Shown: positions 9,567-17,177 of the stretch, one piece after another | Numbering within the stretch: position 1 is the first letter of the stretch | How the letters are laid out: every line of letters starts with the position of its first letter | NCBI GenBank assembly: GCA_003241875.1 | Contig: QBLU01000010.1 | Span: 1 to 64,000, forward strand | Length of the DNA: 64,000 bases | From: Alphaproteobacteria bacterium | GTDB lineage: Bacteria > Pseudomonadota > Alphaproteobacteria > Sphingomonadales > Sphingomonadaceae | Direction: 5' to 3' | Notes under the pieces: generated by a model | The model's input: the letters and a program-made list of their open reading frames with translations, nothing else | Database searches by the model: none | Told to the model about the DNA's origin: nothing | Translations under genes and position numbers: made by a program

Positions 9567-10307
9567 TTAGTCTTCGTCGGAATCGCCGTGGCCCGCCTCG
9601 GCGTGCTCGGTCGGTGTGAAGGCCTGCGGATCGGCTTGCATGGCGCCATAGGTGCCGGCGACGATCGCCAATGCTGCCACAGGGATTGCAAGGCCGGGCG
9701 CCGGCACGGCGTCGGCGGCGTCGGGATGGCGCTCGCGCGCCTTTCGGCCGGTCATCATCGCCTTGACAAGGTTGTCTCTCGACAGACGTGACATGATGAT
9801 CACACCGGCAATATGCAGACCGATCAGGACAAGCAGGCCGTTGGCAATACCCTCGTGCAGCTCTTCGCCGCGGTCGCCGCCACCGAGCAGCGCTGTGCCG
9901 GTCCAGACAACGGATGCCACCGCCGCCAGCAACACCAGCGTCGCCATGCCGCCCAGCGGATTATGGCCCAGCGAGGGTTCGACGCGGCCGCGCAGCAAGC
10001 CCGAAACATGCTGCGCCAGCTTTCCAGGCTTGATGAAGTTGGCAAAGCGGGCGTGCTCGCCGCCGATGATGCCCCACAGCAAGCGAAAGCCGATCAGGAT
10101 GGCGGCGATCCACCCTGATGCAACGTGCCACTGGGAAAGGCCCGACCCCTCCTCGGCCGATATGAAGGCCAGCAGGATCGTGCCGGCAAGCAGCCAATGG
10201 AAGAGACGCAGCGGCAGATCCCAGACCTTTACGCCCAGCGCCCCTGCGGTGCCGGTCGTGGACGATGCTGTGGGCGGGGCCGTGGTCGGTGCAGTGATAT
10301 CTGTCAC
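9567..10307 (-). CDS. Cytochrome b561-like membrane protein with acidic/His tail
   Basis: A 246-residue membrane cytochrome b of the b561/Ni-Fe-hydrogenase b-subunit family, expected to carry two b hemes and move electrons across the inner membrane. Candidate heme histidines lie in RLFHWLL, SQWHVASG, EELHEGIA and LIGLHIAG, each in or at the edge of a hydrophobic segment. A fifth hydrophobic segment follows, and the chain ends in TEHAEAGHGDSDED, a His/Asp/Glu tail that could bind metal (inference). The start is the GTG at 10307, preceded by GGAGGAG six bases upstream; the open frame extends 15 bases more to a TTG without a site. It is paralogous to the cytochrome gene at 12355-12963. Confidence 0.85.
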   Translation of the reverse strand: MTDITAPTTAPPTASSTTGTAGALGVKVWDLPLRLFHWLLAGTILLAFISAEEGSGLSQWHVASGWIAAILIGFRLLWGIIGGEHARFANFIKPGKLAQHVSGLLRGRVEPSLGHNPLGGMATLVLLAAVASVVWTGTALLGGGDRGEELHEGIANGLLVLIGLHIAGVIIMSRLSRDNLVKAMMTGRKARERHPDAADAVPAPGLAIPVAALAIVAGTYGAMQADPQAFTPTEHAEAGHGDSDED

Positions 10308-10381
10308 GAGAGTCTCCTCCAACTATTGAAGTCGACTGTCCGATTAACGCTGCCTGCTGACGGGATCCTGACGCGGCGGCA

Positions 10382-11674
10382 TCATTTGGTGGTAAAAGAC
10401 GGGTCGGGAAACTGGACCCGAAACAAGGCCCCGCCGCCGGCCGGTGTCTCGATGGCGATGGTGCCGCCGTGGGCATCGACCAGTCTCTTCACGATGCCGA
10501 GGCCAAGACCGGCGCCGTCGGAGCTGCTGCGATCCTTGCGCCAGAACCGCTCGAACAGGTGGGGCTGGTCGCCCGGCAGGATGCCGGGGCCATGGTCGCG
10601 AATGGCGAGTTGCGGCCCAGGACCGGCAGACACCTCAATGGGTGTTGCGCCCGGTGCATGCGCCAGCGCGTTGTCGACCAGGTTGCGATAGATGCGGAAC
10701 ACGGCTTCGGCATGGCCGTGGATGATCGCGCCGCCGTGATCCGTGAACCTGAGTTGACGGCCAGCGGCAAAGCTCTTGGGTGCAAGCTGGCTCACCACAT
10801 CGCGCCCGACAGCGGCGAGATCGACGACCGCGGGGTCGTCAACGACAAGGGCATCCGCTTGGGCGAGGTCGAGCATCTGGCTGACAAGCCTGGTCATCTG
10901 GTCGGCATCGGTCTGCAGCTCGGACTTGATGGGGCCGTCGGGAAGTCGCTCCAGCGAGAGCTGCATGATCGAAAGTGGCGTTCGCAGTTCGTGCGCAGCG
11001 CTGGCCGTAAAGTCACGCAGGGTCAGGACCGAAGCTTCGAGCCGGGCCAGCGCGCGGTTGAACGACCTGACCAGTGTATCGACCTCGCGCGGTTCGCCGG
11101 GGACGGTGAGCCGTAACGCCATGTTCTCCGGATCGAGCCCGTCGACCTCGCTCTCGGCCCGCCGCAGCGGGGCCAGCACGCGCCGTACCGACACGATGTT
11201 GAACAACAGGAGCAGCCCGGCCAGCGGCACCAGCGGCAAGGCGACATGTTCGATGAGTTCGTTGCGGATCACCGGCAGGAATGGCCGCATGCCGATGGCA
11301 TCAAAGCGCAGGAACAGCCAGCGCGGGGAGGCGCCGTCATCGAGCGCGCGAACACCGCTGATCCGATAACCGCCCGCGATCTGTTCGCGCCGGGTCCAGT
11401 CGATGAGGACGGCATCAGCGGCGACATCGGGTTCGACGAAGCGGGCCGACCAGTTGCGGGTACCGGCAAGAGCGACGGCGTTGGCCGGGTCATCCAGCGC
11501 CGCGACACGACGCGCTTCGAGGCCCAGCAGCTCCTGGGCGAGCGATTCCGGCTGCCGGGCGTATGTCACCAGCACGATGACGACGTCGAGCAGCGCAAAT
11601 ATCAGCGTGAAGACAACCAGGCGCCTGGCAATCTGCCGGAACAGCGATGGCCCGGTGCCCGACCGTTCAGGCAT
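10382..11674 (-). CDS. Membrane sensor histidine kinase (OmpR-type partner)
   Basis: A 430-residue sensor kinase. It has a first transmembrane helix (VVFTLIFALLDVVIVLVTY), a periplasmic domain of about 130 residues, a second helix (LPLVPLAGLLLLFNIVSV), a HAMP linker, HisKA with the phosphoacceptor in SAAHELRTPLSIMQ, and a HATPase domain with NLVDNALAHAP, DHGPGILPG and GAGLGLGIVKRL. The periplasmic domain has no recognisable fold to me. The ATG at 11674 overlaps the regulator stop by 8 bp and has AAGGCGG upstream; the frame opens further up but that start would lie deep in the regulator gene. Lying between two cytochromes and just upstream of a metal pump, it probably senses envelope metal or redox state (inference). 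Confidence 0.9.
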   Translation of the reverse strand: MPERSGTGPSLFRQIARRLVVFTLIFALLDVVIVLVTYARQPESLAQELLGLEARRVAALDDPANAVALAGTRNWSARFVEPDVAADAVLIDWTRREQIAGGYRISGVRALDDGASPRWLFLRFDAIGMRPFLPVIRNELIEHVALPLVPLAGLLLLFNIVSVRRVLAPLRRAESEVDGLDPENMALRLTVPGEPREVDTLVRSFNRALARLEASVLTLRDFTASAAHELRTPLSIMQLSLERLPDGPIKSELQTDADQMTRLVSQMLDLAQADALVVDDPAVVDLAAVGRDVVSQLAPKSFAAGRQLRFTDHGGAIIHGHAEAVFRIYRNLVDNALAHAPGATPIEVSAGPGPQLAIRDHGPGILPGDQPHLFERFWRKDRSSSDGAGLGLGIVKRLVDAHGGTIAIETPAGGGALFRVQFPDPSFTTK

Positions 11675-12383
11675 TTGCCGCCTTGGGCATCGCCGGCGCC
11701 GCAACAGGTGCAAGCAGCGCGTAGCCGACACCGTGGACGGTGCGGACCGTCACGTCGGCATTTGCCGCGGCAAGGCGCTTGCGCAGCCGTGACACGACGG
11801 CTTCGAGCGCGTTGGGCGTGACTTCGGCGTCCATGGCATAGAGCGAGTTTTCCAGCGCGGCCTTGGCGACGACATGCCCGGCGCGGCGCAGTAGATGCTC
11901 GAGCAGGTCGACTTCGCGCGGCGGCGCTTCGATCGGCGAGGTGGCGATGGTGATGCTGCGCTCGGCGGTGTCGAGCATGACGTTGCCACAGGCCAGAATG
12001 GTGCCGAGCGCCGCGCCGGGCCGTCGCATCAGCGCCCGGCAGCGGGCGGCTAGCTCTGGGATCTGGAATGGCTTGACGAGATAGTCATCGGCGCCAGCAT
12101 CAAGGCCACTGACCCGATCATCGAGCCCGCCGCGTGCCGTCAGGACCAGGATCGGGGTCGTGTCCTTGCGCCGGCGGACCTGGCGGAGCAGTTCGAGCCC
12201 GTCGCCGTCGGGTAAACCAAGATCGAGCAGCAGCAGGTCATAGCTGTTGACCTGCATTGCTGCCTCGGCGCCGGCAATTGTACCGCACCAGTCGACGGCA
12301 AAGCCCTGGCCCTGCAGGCCATCGCGGATCAGGCCCGCCAGCCTCGGGTTATCTTCAATGAGCAGGAGGCGCATGATCGACAT
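11667..12383 (-). CDS. OmpR/PhoB-family response regulator
   Basis: A 238-residue DNA-binding response regulator. The receiver has the acidic pair in LLLIEDNPRL, phosphoacceptor in LLLLDLGLPDGDG, the switch threonine in VLTARGGLDD and lysine in YLVKPFQ. The C-terminal winged helix (about 125-225) contains PREVDLLEHLLRRAG and VVSRLRKRLAAANADV. It should be phosphorylated by the kinase encoded immediately downstream and probably controls this operon, as CusR/CzcR-type regulators do (family knowledge). The start at 12383 overlaps the cytochrome b561 gene by 29 bp; an in-frame ATG at 12374 (residue 4) is an equally possible start because the GGGAACGG site serves either poorly. Confidence 0.92.
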   Translation of the reverse strand: MSIMRLLLIEDNPRLAGLIRDGLQGQGFAVDWCGTIAGAEAAMQVNSYDLLLLDLGLPDGDGLELLRQVRRRKDTTPILVLTARGGLDDRVSGLDAGADDYLVKPFQIPELAARCRALMRRPGAALGTILACGNVMLDTAERSITIATSPIEAPPREVDLLEHLLRRAGHVVAKAALENSLYAMDAEVTPNALEAVVSRLRKRLAAANADVTVRTVHGVGYALLAPVAAPAMPKAANA

Positions 12384-12963
12384 CCGTTCCCGATGGTGCC
12401 CGCTTGTAGCCTGAAATTATCGACCACGGCAGGTTTTCGCGGTGACGCACGCTTTCGAAGATGGCGGCGAGGACATGCAGTATGGCCGCCACCATCACGA
12501 TGTTGGCGGCGGTCTCGTGCAGGCTTTCGACCCAGGGGACGCCCCAGAAGCGATCAAGGCTCATCATCCAGCCCGTGATTCCCAGCGCCGCCAGCAACAT
12601 CAGCAGCGCGATGATCATCACCGACCCGGCCGGGTTGTGGCCGATGTAACGCGGTTCGCGGCGGGCCAGCATGGCCCTGAGATAAGCAGCAAGCGTCGTC
12701 GGACGCGGCACGAAATCGGCAAAGCGCGCGTGGCGCGTGCCGACAAAGCCCCAGATGATGCGCAGCGACAGCGCCCCGAGCACCACATAGCCGACGATGT
12801 TGTGAAGATCTTCGTTCTCGCGAAGCAGGGTGAGGTTGGCGATGACGCCGAGGGCCATTGTCCAGTGCAGGACCCGCACCAGCGGGTCCCAGACCTTTAC
12901 GGGCTGACCAACCTTGCCCGTGCGGGCAAGGTTGGTCGGGTCGATGCTGGAGAGCCTTGTCAT
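12355..12963 (-). CDS. Cytochrome b561 family membrane protein
   Basis: A 202-residue b-type cytochrome with four hydrophobic segments. Likely heme ligands are the histidines in VRVLHWTM, NEDLHNIVGY, ESLHETAAN and VAAILHVLAA. It resembles the protein encoded at 9567-10307 in the order VWDP/LxLR/LHW, HARFA(D/N)F and GHNP(A/L)G, so the two are paralogues in one operon. The ATG at 12963 lies 2 bp after the PepSY gene stop; longer open frame upstream overlaps PepSY in another frame and is rejected. A perfect 15-bp inverted repeat sits inside codons 10-20 (see separate entry). PepSY-cytochrome b561 neighbours are a common pairing, possibly for reduction of a periplasmic metal or quinone substrate (inference). 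Confidence 0.88.
   Translation of the reverse strand: MTRLSSIDPTNLARTGKVGQPVKVWDPLVRVLHWTMALGVIANLTLLRENEDLHNIVGYVVLGALSLRIIWGFVGTRHARFADFVPRPTTLAAYLRAMLARREPRYIGHNPAGSVMIIALLMLLAALGITGWMMSLDRFWGVPWVESLHETAANIVMVAAILHVLAAIFESVRHRENLPWSIISGYKRAPSGTDVDHAPPAH
12906..12937 (-). promoter_or_regulatory. Perfect 15-bp inverted repeat early in the cytochrome b561 reading frame
   Basis: GACCAACCTTGCCCG (12906-12920), two bases, then its exact complement CGGGCAAGGTTGGTC (12923-12937). In the transcript it lies 27-58 nt after the cytochrome start codon and could fold as a very stable hairpin within codons encoding PTNLARTGKVG. It may modulate expression between the PepSY and cytochrome genes or may be incidental. 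No T-run follows, so it is not a standard terminator. Confidence 0.6.
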
Positions 12964-12965
12964 CG

Positions 12966-13247
12966 TCAGTCGATATTGGCTTTGACGACGGCACCGGTGA
13001 CCGGGTTGAAATAGACCTCGGCGCGCTTGCCGTCCTTGTTGAGGCCATAGATCTCGTAGCAGCTGCCCGACACCTGGAAGGTCTTGATCGTCTTGTAGCC
13101 GAGCTCGGCGACCTTGGCCTTCATCTGCACTTCGGTCAGCCATTTCGCCTTGGGCTCGGTCGTGCAGACCGGGCCGGCGAGCGCAGCGCCGGCGATGGAG
13201 AAAGCGGAAAGCGCGACCATCGTCTTCAGTACCAACACATTCGTCAT
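12966..13247 (-). CDS. Exported PepSY-domain protein
   Basis: A 93-residue secreted protein: signal peptide MTNVLVLKTMVALSAFSIAG, cleavage likely after ALA, then one PepSY domain (WLTEVQMKAKVAELGY through RAEVYFNPVTGAVV). Two cysteines (CTTEP near the mature N-terminus and GSCYEIYG) could form a disulfide. PepSY domains are small periplasmic modules linked to peptidase inhibition or redox/metal systems; the exact role here is unknown. The ATG at 13247 has AAGGACAGG upstream; the 39-codon upstream extension lacks any such signal. It is the first gene of the minus-strand operon that continues through cytochrome b561, the two-component pair, the second cytochrome and the efflux system. Confidence 0.85.
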   Translation of the reverse strand: MTNVLVLKTMVALSAFSIAGAALAGPVCTTEPKAKWLTEVQMKAKVAELGYKTIKTFQVSGSCYEIYGLNKDGKRAEVYFNPVTGAVVKANID

Positions 13248-13448
13248 GGAACCTGTCCTTGTCGAACCGGTGGAAAATCCATCCGGTGACGCCGATATGC
13301 GCCGCGTCGCTGACCGACTCCTGACGCGCGAAGAAAAAATGAATTGGGGATGCCTCGGCACCAAATGGGCCGCAGTCAGCGCATTGTCAGGACTCGGGCC
13401 CAGACAGGCTCACGTCACGCCCCCCGTGGCCATTTGGAGATTCGATCG

Positions 13449-13925
13449 ATGAAACAGTCCTTCAGAATGCCGCTGCTGGCATTGAGTCTGGCGACGCTTT
13501 CGAGCGCAGCGATCGCGGCACCGCCGGTTGCAAAGCCGCTCGCGGCCAGCACCCGCGCCAATCTCGAAGCAGCGATGCACGGCGAAGCCTATGCCAACCT
13601 CAAATACCTGCGCTACGCCGAACAAGCCGATGCTGCGGGCAACCCCGAACTTGCCAAGCTTTTCCGCGAGTCCGCCAATGTCGAAGCCAATGAGCATTTC
13701 GACCGCGAGGCGGCAGCCTTGAAGCTGGGCAGCACCAGCAGCGCCAATCTGAAAGATGCGATCGCCGGCGAGCGCTATGAGAATACGAAGATGTATATCG
13801 ACTTCGCCCAGCAAGCCGAAGCGGCGGGCGATACCAAGGTCGGTGCCATGTTCCGCCAGATCGCCGAGGATGAAGGCACACACTATCGTGCCTATGAAGC
13901 TGCGCTGGCTAGCCACCCCCGCTGA
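13449..13925 (+). CDS. Exported rubrerythrin-like ferritin-family protein
   Basis: A 158-residue protein with a signal peptide (MKQSFRMPLLALSLATLSSAAIA) followed by a rubrerythrin-type four-helix diiron domain. Candidate iron ligands are the glutamates in HGEAYANLKY, SANVEANEH, IAGERYENTK and AEDEGTHYRAYE, giving two ExxH pairs (EANEH and EGTHY). The C-terminal rubredoxin Cys4 domain of classic rubrerythrin is absent. Rubrerythrins are usually cytoplasmic, so a predicted secreted form is notable; it may scavenge peroxide or handle iron in the periplasm. The ATG at 13449 has TTTGGAG nine bases upstream and begins the signal peptide. Transcribed away from the PepSY operon, it is followed 67 bp later by a VIT-type transporter. 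Confidence 0.87.
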   Translation: MKQSFRMPLLALSLATLSSAAIAAPPVAKPLAASTRANLEAAMHGEAYANLKYLRYAEQADAAGNPELAKLFRESANVEANEHFDREAAALKLGSTSSANLKDAIAGERYENTKMYIDFAQQAEAAGDTKVGAMFRQIAEDEGTHYRAYEAALASHPR

Positions 13926-13992
13926 GCCAGCCCAGGGTGCCGGCCGCCCCTTGCCCCCGAACGGCCTGCACGACTACTGAAAGCCCCTGCCC

Positions 13993-14688
13993 ATGAGCCG
14001 CCTTCACGTCGAAACCCATCTGGTCTCCCGCATTGGCTGGCTGCGCGCCGCCGTGCTCGGCGCCAATGACGGCATCGTGTCGACGGCCAGTCTCATCATC
14101 GGCGTCGCGGCGGCCGCGGCAAAGCCCGGCGATATTCTTTTGACTGGCATTGCCGGCCTTGTTGCCGGTGCGATGTCGATGGCGGCGGGTGAATATGTGT
14201 CGGTCAGTTCGCAGGCCGATACCGAGCAGGCGGACCTGGCGCGCGAGACCGCCGAGCTTGCCACCGACCCCGTGGCGGAGCGTGCCGAACTTGCGGCGAT
14301 TTATGAAGGCCGGGGGCTGGATCCTGAGCTGGCCGCTGCAGTCGCCGGCCAGTTGATGGCGAAGAATGCGCTCGGCGCCCATGCCCATGATGAGCTGGGA
14401 TTGGTGCCGGGCGGCCATGCCCGGCCGATCCAGGCGGCGTTCACCTCGGCGGCGACATTTACCGTTGGCGCGGCGCTGCCGCTGCTCATGGTCCTGGTCG
14501 CGCCGCGCAGCCTGCTCGTGCCGGTGGTGGCGGTCGCATCACTGTTGTTTCTCGCACTCCTCGGCGCCGTGGGGGCCAAGGCGGGCGGCGCCGGCATCGG
14601 TAAGGCGACGTTGCGCGTCACCTTCTGGGGGGCCTTTGCCATGGCCGCAACCGCCGGCGTCGGCGCGCTCTTCGGCGCGGTCGTTTAG
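13993..14688 (+). CDS. VIT1/CCC1-family metal transporter
   Basis: A 231-residue integral membrane protein of the vacuolar-iron-transporter family, which exports Fe(II) or Mn(II) from the cytoplasm. It begins with the family signature WLRAAVLGANDGIVSTASL, then AGAMSMAAGEYVSVSSQ, a cytoplasmic helical hairpin rich in acidic residues (about 75-135, with AERAELAAIYEGRGL), and three further membrane helices. Length and layout match the bacterial family. There is no fused ferritin domain; instead an exported ferritin-like protein is encoded just upstream, so together they may form an iron export and detoxification pair (inference). Confidence 0.92.
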   Translation: MSRLHVETHLVSRIGWLRAAVLGANDGIVSTASLIIGVAAAAAKPGDILLTGIAGLVAGAMSMAAGEYVSVSSQADTEQADLARETAELATDPVAERAELAAIYEGRGLDPELAAAVAGQLMAKNALGAHAHDELGLVPGGHARPIQAAFTSAATFTVGAALPLLMVLVAPRSLLVPVVAVASLLFLALLGAVGAKAGGAGIGKATLRVTFWGAFAMAATAGVGALFGAVV

Positions 14689-15036
14689 GGTCGCTGGTCA
14701 ATCGTCTTCGCGTCGGTGGCGGCCGCCGCCTTGGCCACCGAACCTGTTTCAGCAAAGGCTCGGCGCGACCACTACAGCAACAGCTATCGGAACGAGCGAC
14801 GCGAGAACCGGCGTCGCGCCTGCAGCAGGTCGACCAACGACACCAGACCCGAGACCGCAGCTTCGGCCACTGCCCAACTTTGGTTAATCCCTTGTTATAG
14901 AACAAGGTTGTTGCGCGCCATGTTGCGGCAATTACGGTCGGTTACTTCGGTCAGGCGATACTATCCTTCGGCAGTTGTGGTTTTTCAACCGGCGGCCCTT
15001 TGTAGTGCGGTGCCGAAACGGCCACCGGGGACGCGA
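14689..15036. other. 348-bp intergenic region before the FixJ-KaiC-kinase operon
   Basis: No convincing gene is seen here. Open frames run through it, but they lack a ribosome site and any recognisable protein feature. The only structured element found is the CCTTGTT/AACAAGG inverted repeat listed separately. The operon promoter probably lies in the last 150 bp. Confidence 0.5.
14890..14907. promoter_or_regulatory. Inverted repeat CCTTGTT-ATAG-AACAAGG, candidate operator
   Basis: A perfect 7-bp inverted repeat with a 4-base spacer lies 130 bp before the response-regulator start codon. AT-rich compared with its surroundings, it could be a regulator-binding site for the signalling operon. A terminator for the transporter gene is less likely because no T-run follows and the gene ends 200 bp away. 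Confidence 0.4.
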
Positions 15037-15687
15037 GTGGGCAGAGACATCGTCTATATCCTCGATGATGACGAGGCCATCCGGACGTCTTTGGCGTTTT
15101 TCCTGGCCAGCGCCGGTTTTTTCAGCGTCCCGTTTGCCAGCCCCGCGGCGTTTCTCGACCAGGCCGACCACCTGCAACCCGGCTGCCTGCTGCTCGACGT
15201 GCGCATGCCGGAAATGGATGGTCTCGAGGTCCTTCAACACCTCGTGGACCGGAATAACGTCCTGGCGGTTGTCGTGATGACGGGCCATGGCGATGTCGTC
15301 ACCGCTGTGCGCGCGATGAAACTCGGCGCTCTCGATTTCGTCGAGAAGCCCTTCGAGGAAAACTTGCTGCTCGGCATATTGGCCCGGGTGTTCGCGACAC
15401 TCGATGGCGCCGTGCGGGATCATGCGCGTCAACGGCACGTGATGTTGCAATTGTCGCGTCTGACTCCGCGGGAGCATGAGGTGCTGGTGCGGCTGGTTGC
15501 CGGGCTTCCCAACAAGCTGATCGCCTTTGATCTCGGCATCAGCATCCGAACTGTCGAAGTGCACCGGTCGGCCATGATGGATCGGTTGGGCGTCCGCAGT
15601 TTTGCCGAGGCCCTGCGCCTTGCGATCGAAGGCGGCCTCGCCGCCACGATCACCTCCGGCGCCGGCCTGGAGAGGCCCGCGGCATGA
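15037..15687 (+). CDS. FixJ/NarL-type response regulator
   Basis: A 216-residue response regulator. The receiver shows YILDDDEAIRTSL, CLLLDVRMPEMDG (phosphoacceptor Asp), VVMTGHGDVV and DFVEKPFEE, all typical of the FixJ group. A LuxR-type helix-turn-helix (about 150-205) carries LTPREHEVLVRLVAG and SIRTVEVHRSAMM. It should activate or repress target promoters after phosphorylation by the FixL-like kinase two genes downstream. The GTG at 15037 is preceded by GGGGA and begins right at the receiver; longer upstream frame is non-coding in character. Its stop overlaps the KaiC-like start in an ATGA, so the ATPase is translationally coupled to the regulator. Confidence 0.9.
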   Translation: MGRDIVYILDDDEAIRTSLAFFLASAGFFSVPFASPAAFLDQADHLQPGCLLLDVRMPEMDGLEVLQHLVDRNNVLAVVVMTGHGDVVTAVRAMKLGALDFVEKPFEENLLLGILARVFATLDGAVRDHARQRHVMLQLSRLTPREHEVLVRLVAGLPNKLIAFDLGISIRTVEVHRSAMMDRLGVRSFAEALRLAIEGGLAATITSGAGLERPAA

Positions 15688-17177
15688 ACGACGCCATCCC
15701 TGTAACCTCGGGGATTGCGAGTCTCGATTACATCCTCGACGGCGGGTTTGCGAGCAACCGTTGTCATCTCGTCGAAGGCCAGCCCGGATCCGGCAAGACG
15801 ACGCTGGCAATGCAGTTTCTGATTGCCGGGCAGGCGCGCGGCGAAAAGTGCCTTTACATCACCATCTCCGAAAGCGCCTTCGAACTGCTGCATGTCGCCT
15901 CCACGCATGGCATGTCGCTCGACGGCATCGAGATCGTCGAATGCGTGCCGCCCGAGCTCAGTCTCGATCCCGAGCAATATCAGTCGGTCGTGCACGCGTC
16001 GGAAATCGAACTCGGCGAGACGGTGAAGGCCGTGATGGCTGCCGTCGTGGCCTGCCAACCGACCCTTGTCGTGCTCGACAGCCTGTCGGAAGTGCGGCTG
16101 CTGGCCCAGGGTACGTTGCGGTACCGCCGCCAGGTGCTGGCCCTGAAGCATTTCTTTTTCCGCGAAGATTGTACCGTTGTGCTGCTCGACGACTTGACGG
16201 TGCGCGAAGACGATCTGACCTTGCACAGCATTGCCCATGGCGTCGTCCGGCTGGAGCAGCAGGCGATGGATTATGGTGCCGAACGCCGGCGCCTGCGGGT
16301 GCTGAAGATGCGGGGGCGCGCCTTTCATGGCGGGTTTCACGACTTCGTCATTGCCCGGGGCGGGCTGAAGATCTTTCCGCGGCTGATCGCCGGCGATCCG
16401 GCGGCCCCCTTGAAGCCCTGTGCGCCTGTCAGCACCGGGTTGGCGGCGCTCGACGCGCTTACCGGCGGCGGCCTCGATGTCGGCACGACGACGCTGATCC
16501 AGGGGCCCTCGGGCACGGGCAAATCGACGCTCGCCATGCAATGCATCCGCGGACGGCTCGATAGTGGCGAGCCCACGCTTTTCGTGAGCTTCGAGGAGAC
16601 CTTGCACAATTTCATCAGGCGTGCGGCCGGGGTCGGCATCGAAGTCGAAAAATACCTGGCGGCCGGCACCTTGCAGTTCGTCCACGTCGATCCGGCCGAA
16701 ACCTCGGCGGGGCAGATTTCCGACATGGTCCGTCGCTCCGTAAGCGAGGGTGCGACGTCGGTCGTGTTCGATTCTCTTACGGGCTATCAGCATGCGCTGC
16801 GCGACGAAAACTTCCTGCTGCTGCACATGCACGAAATGCTGACCTATCTGAACCAGCAGAATGTCGTGACGATCGTGGTGCTGGCGCAGGCCGGTGTCGT
16901 CGGCGCCCTGGAGCCGCCGTTCGACATGACATATCTCGCCGATACGGTTGTCCTGCTGCGTTTCTTCGAAGGCGGCGGCGAGATGCGTTGCGCCGTTTCG
17001 GTCATCAAGAAGCGCATCGGCTCGCATGAGCGCATCATGCGGGAGCTTTTTCTGGACAGCTTCGGATTTCAGGTCGGGCCGGCGATGAATGGCTTTCAGA
17101 ACATCCTGTCGAGCCATCCCGTCTACCGGGGCAGCGAAGCGCTGCTTGCGGCGCGTCTAGGGACTGCGGGCGATTGA
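15684..17177 (+). CDS. KaiC-like double-domain ATPase (circadian-clock family, no KaiA/B)
   Basis: A 497-residue RecA-fold ATPase with two tandem KaiC domains. Domain I (about 5-235) has Walker A GQPGSGKTT (32-40) and Walker B TLVVLDSLSE. Domain II (about 250-480) has Walker A GPSGTGKST and Walker B SVVFDSLTGY. The catalytic glutamate pair of KaiC is intact in domain II (SFEETLHNF) but reads ITISESAFE in domain I. At the phosphosite stretch KaiC has Ser-Thr; here it is MTYLADT, with Thr416 followed by Tyr. Non-cyanobacterial KaiC homologues are thought to act in stress or signalling rather than true clocks. Overlaps on both sides (ATGA with the regulator, TTGA with the kinase) bind it to a two-component pair. 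Confidence 0.9.
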   Translation: MNDAIPVTSGIASLDYILDGGFASNRCHLVEGQPGSGKTTLAMQFLIAGQARGEKCLYITISESAFELLHVASTHGMSLDGIEIVECVPPELSLDPEQYQSVVHASEIELGETVKAVMAAVVACQPTLVVLDSLSEVRLLAQGTLRYRRQVLALKHFFFREDCTVVLLDDLTVREDDLTLHSIAHGVVRLEQQAMDYGAERRRLRVLKMRGRAFHGGFHDFVIARGGLKIFPRLIAGDPAAPLKPCAPVSTGLAALDALTGGGLDVGTTTLIQGPSGTGKSTLAMQCIRGRLDSGEPTLFVSFEETLHNFIRRAAGVGIEVEKYLAAGTLQFVHVDPAETSAGQISDMVRRSVSEGATSVVFDSLTGYQHALRDENFLLLHMHEMLTYLNQQNVVTIVVLAQAGVVGALEPPFDMTYLADTVVLLRFFEGGGEMRCAVSVIKKRIGSHERIMRELFLDSFGFQVGPAMNGFQNILSSHPVYRGSEALLAARLGTAGD

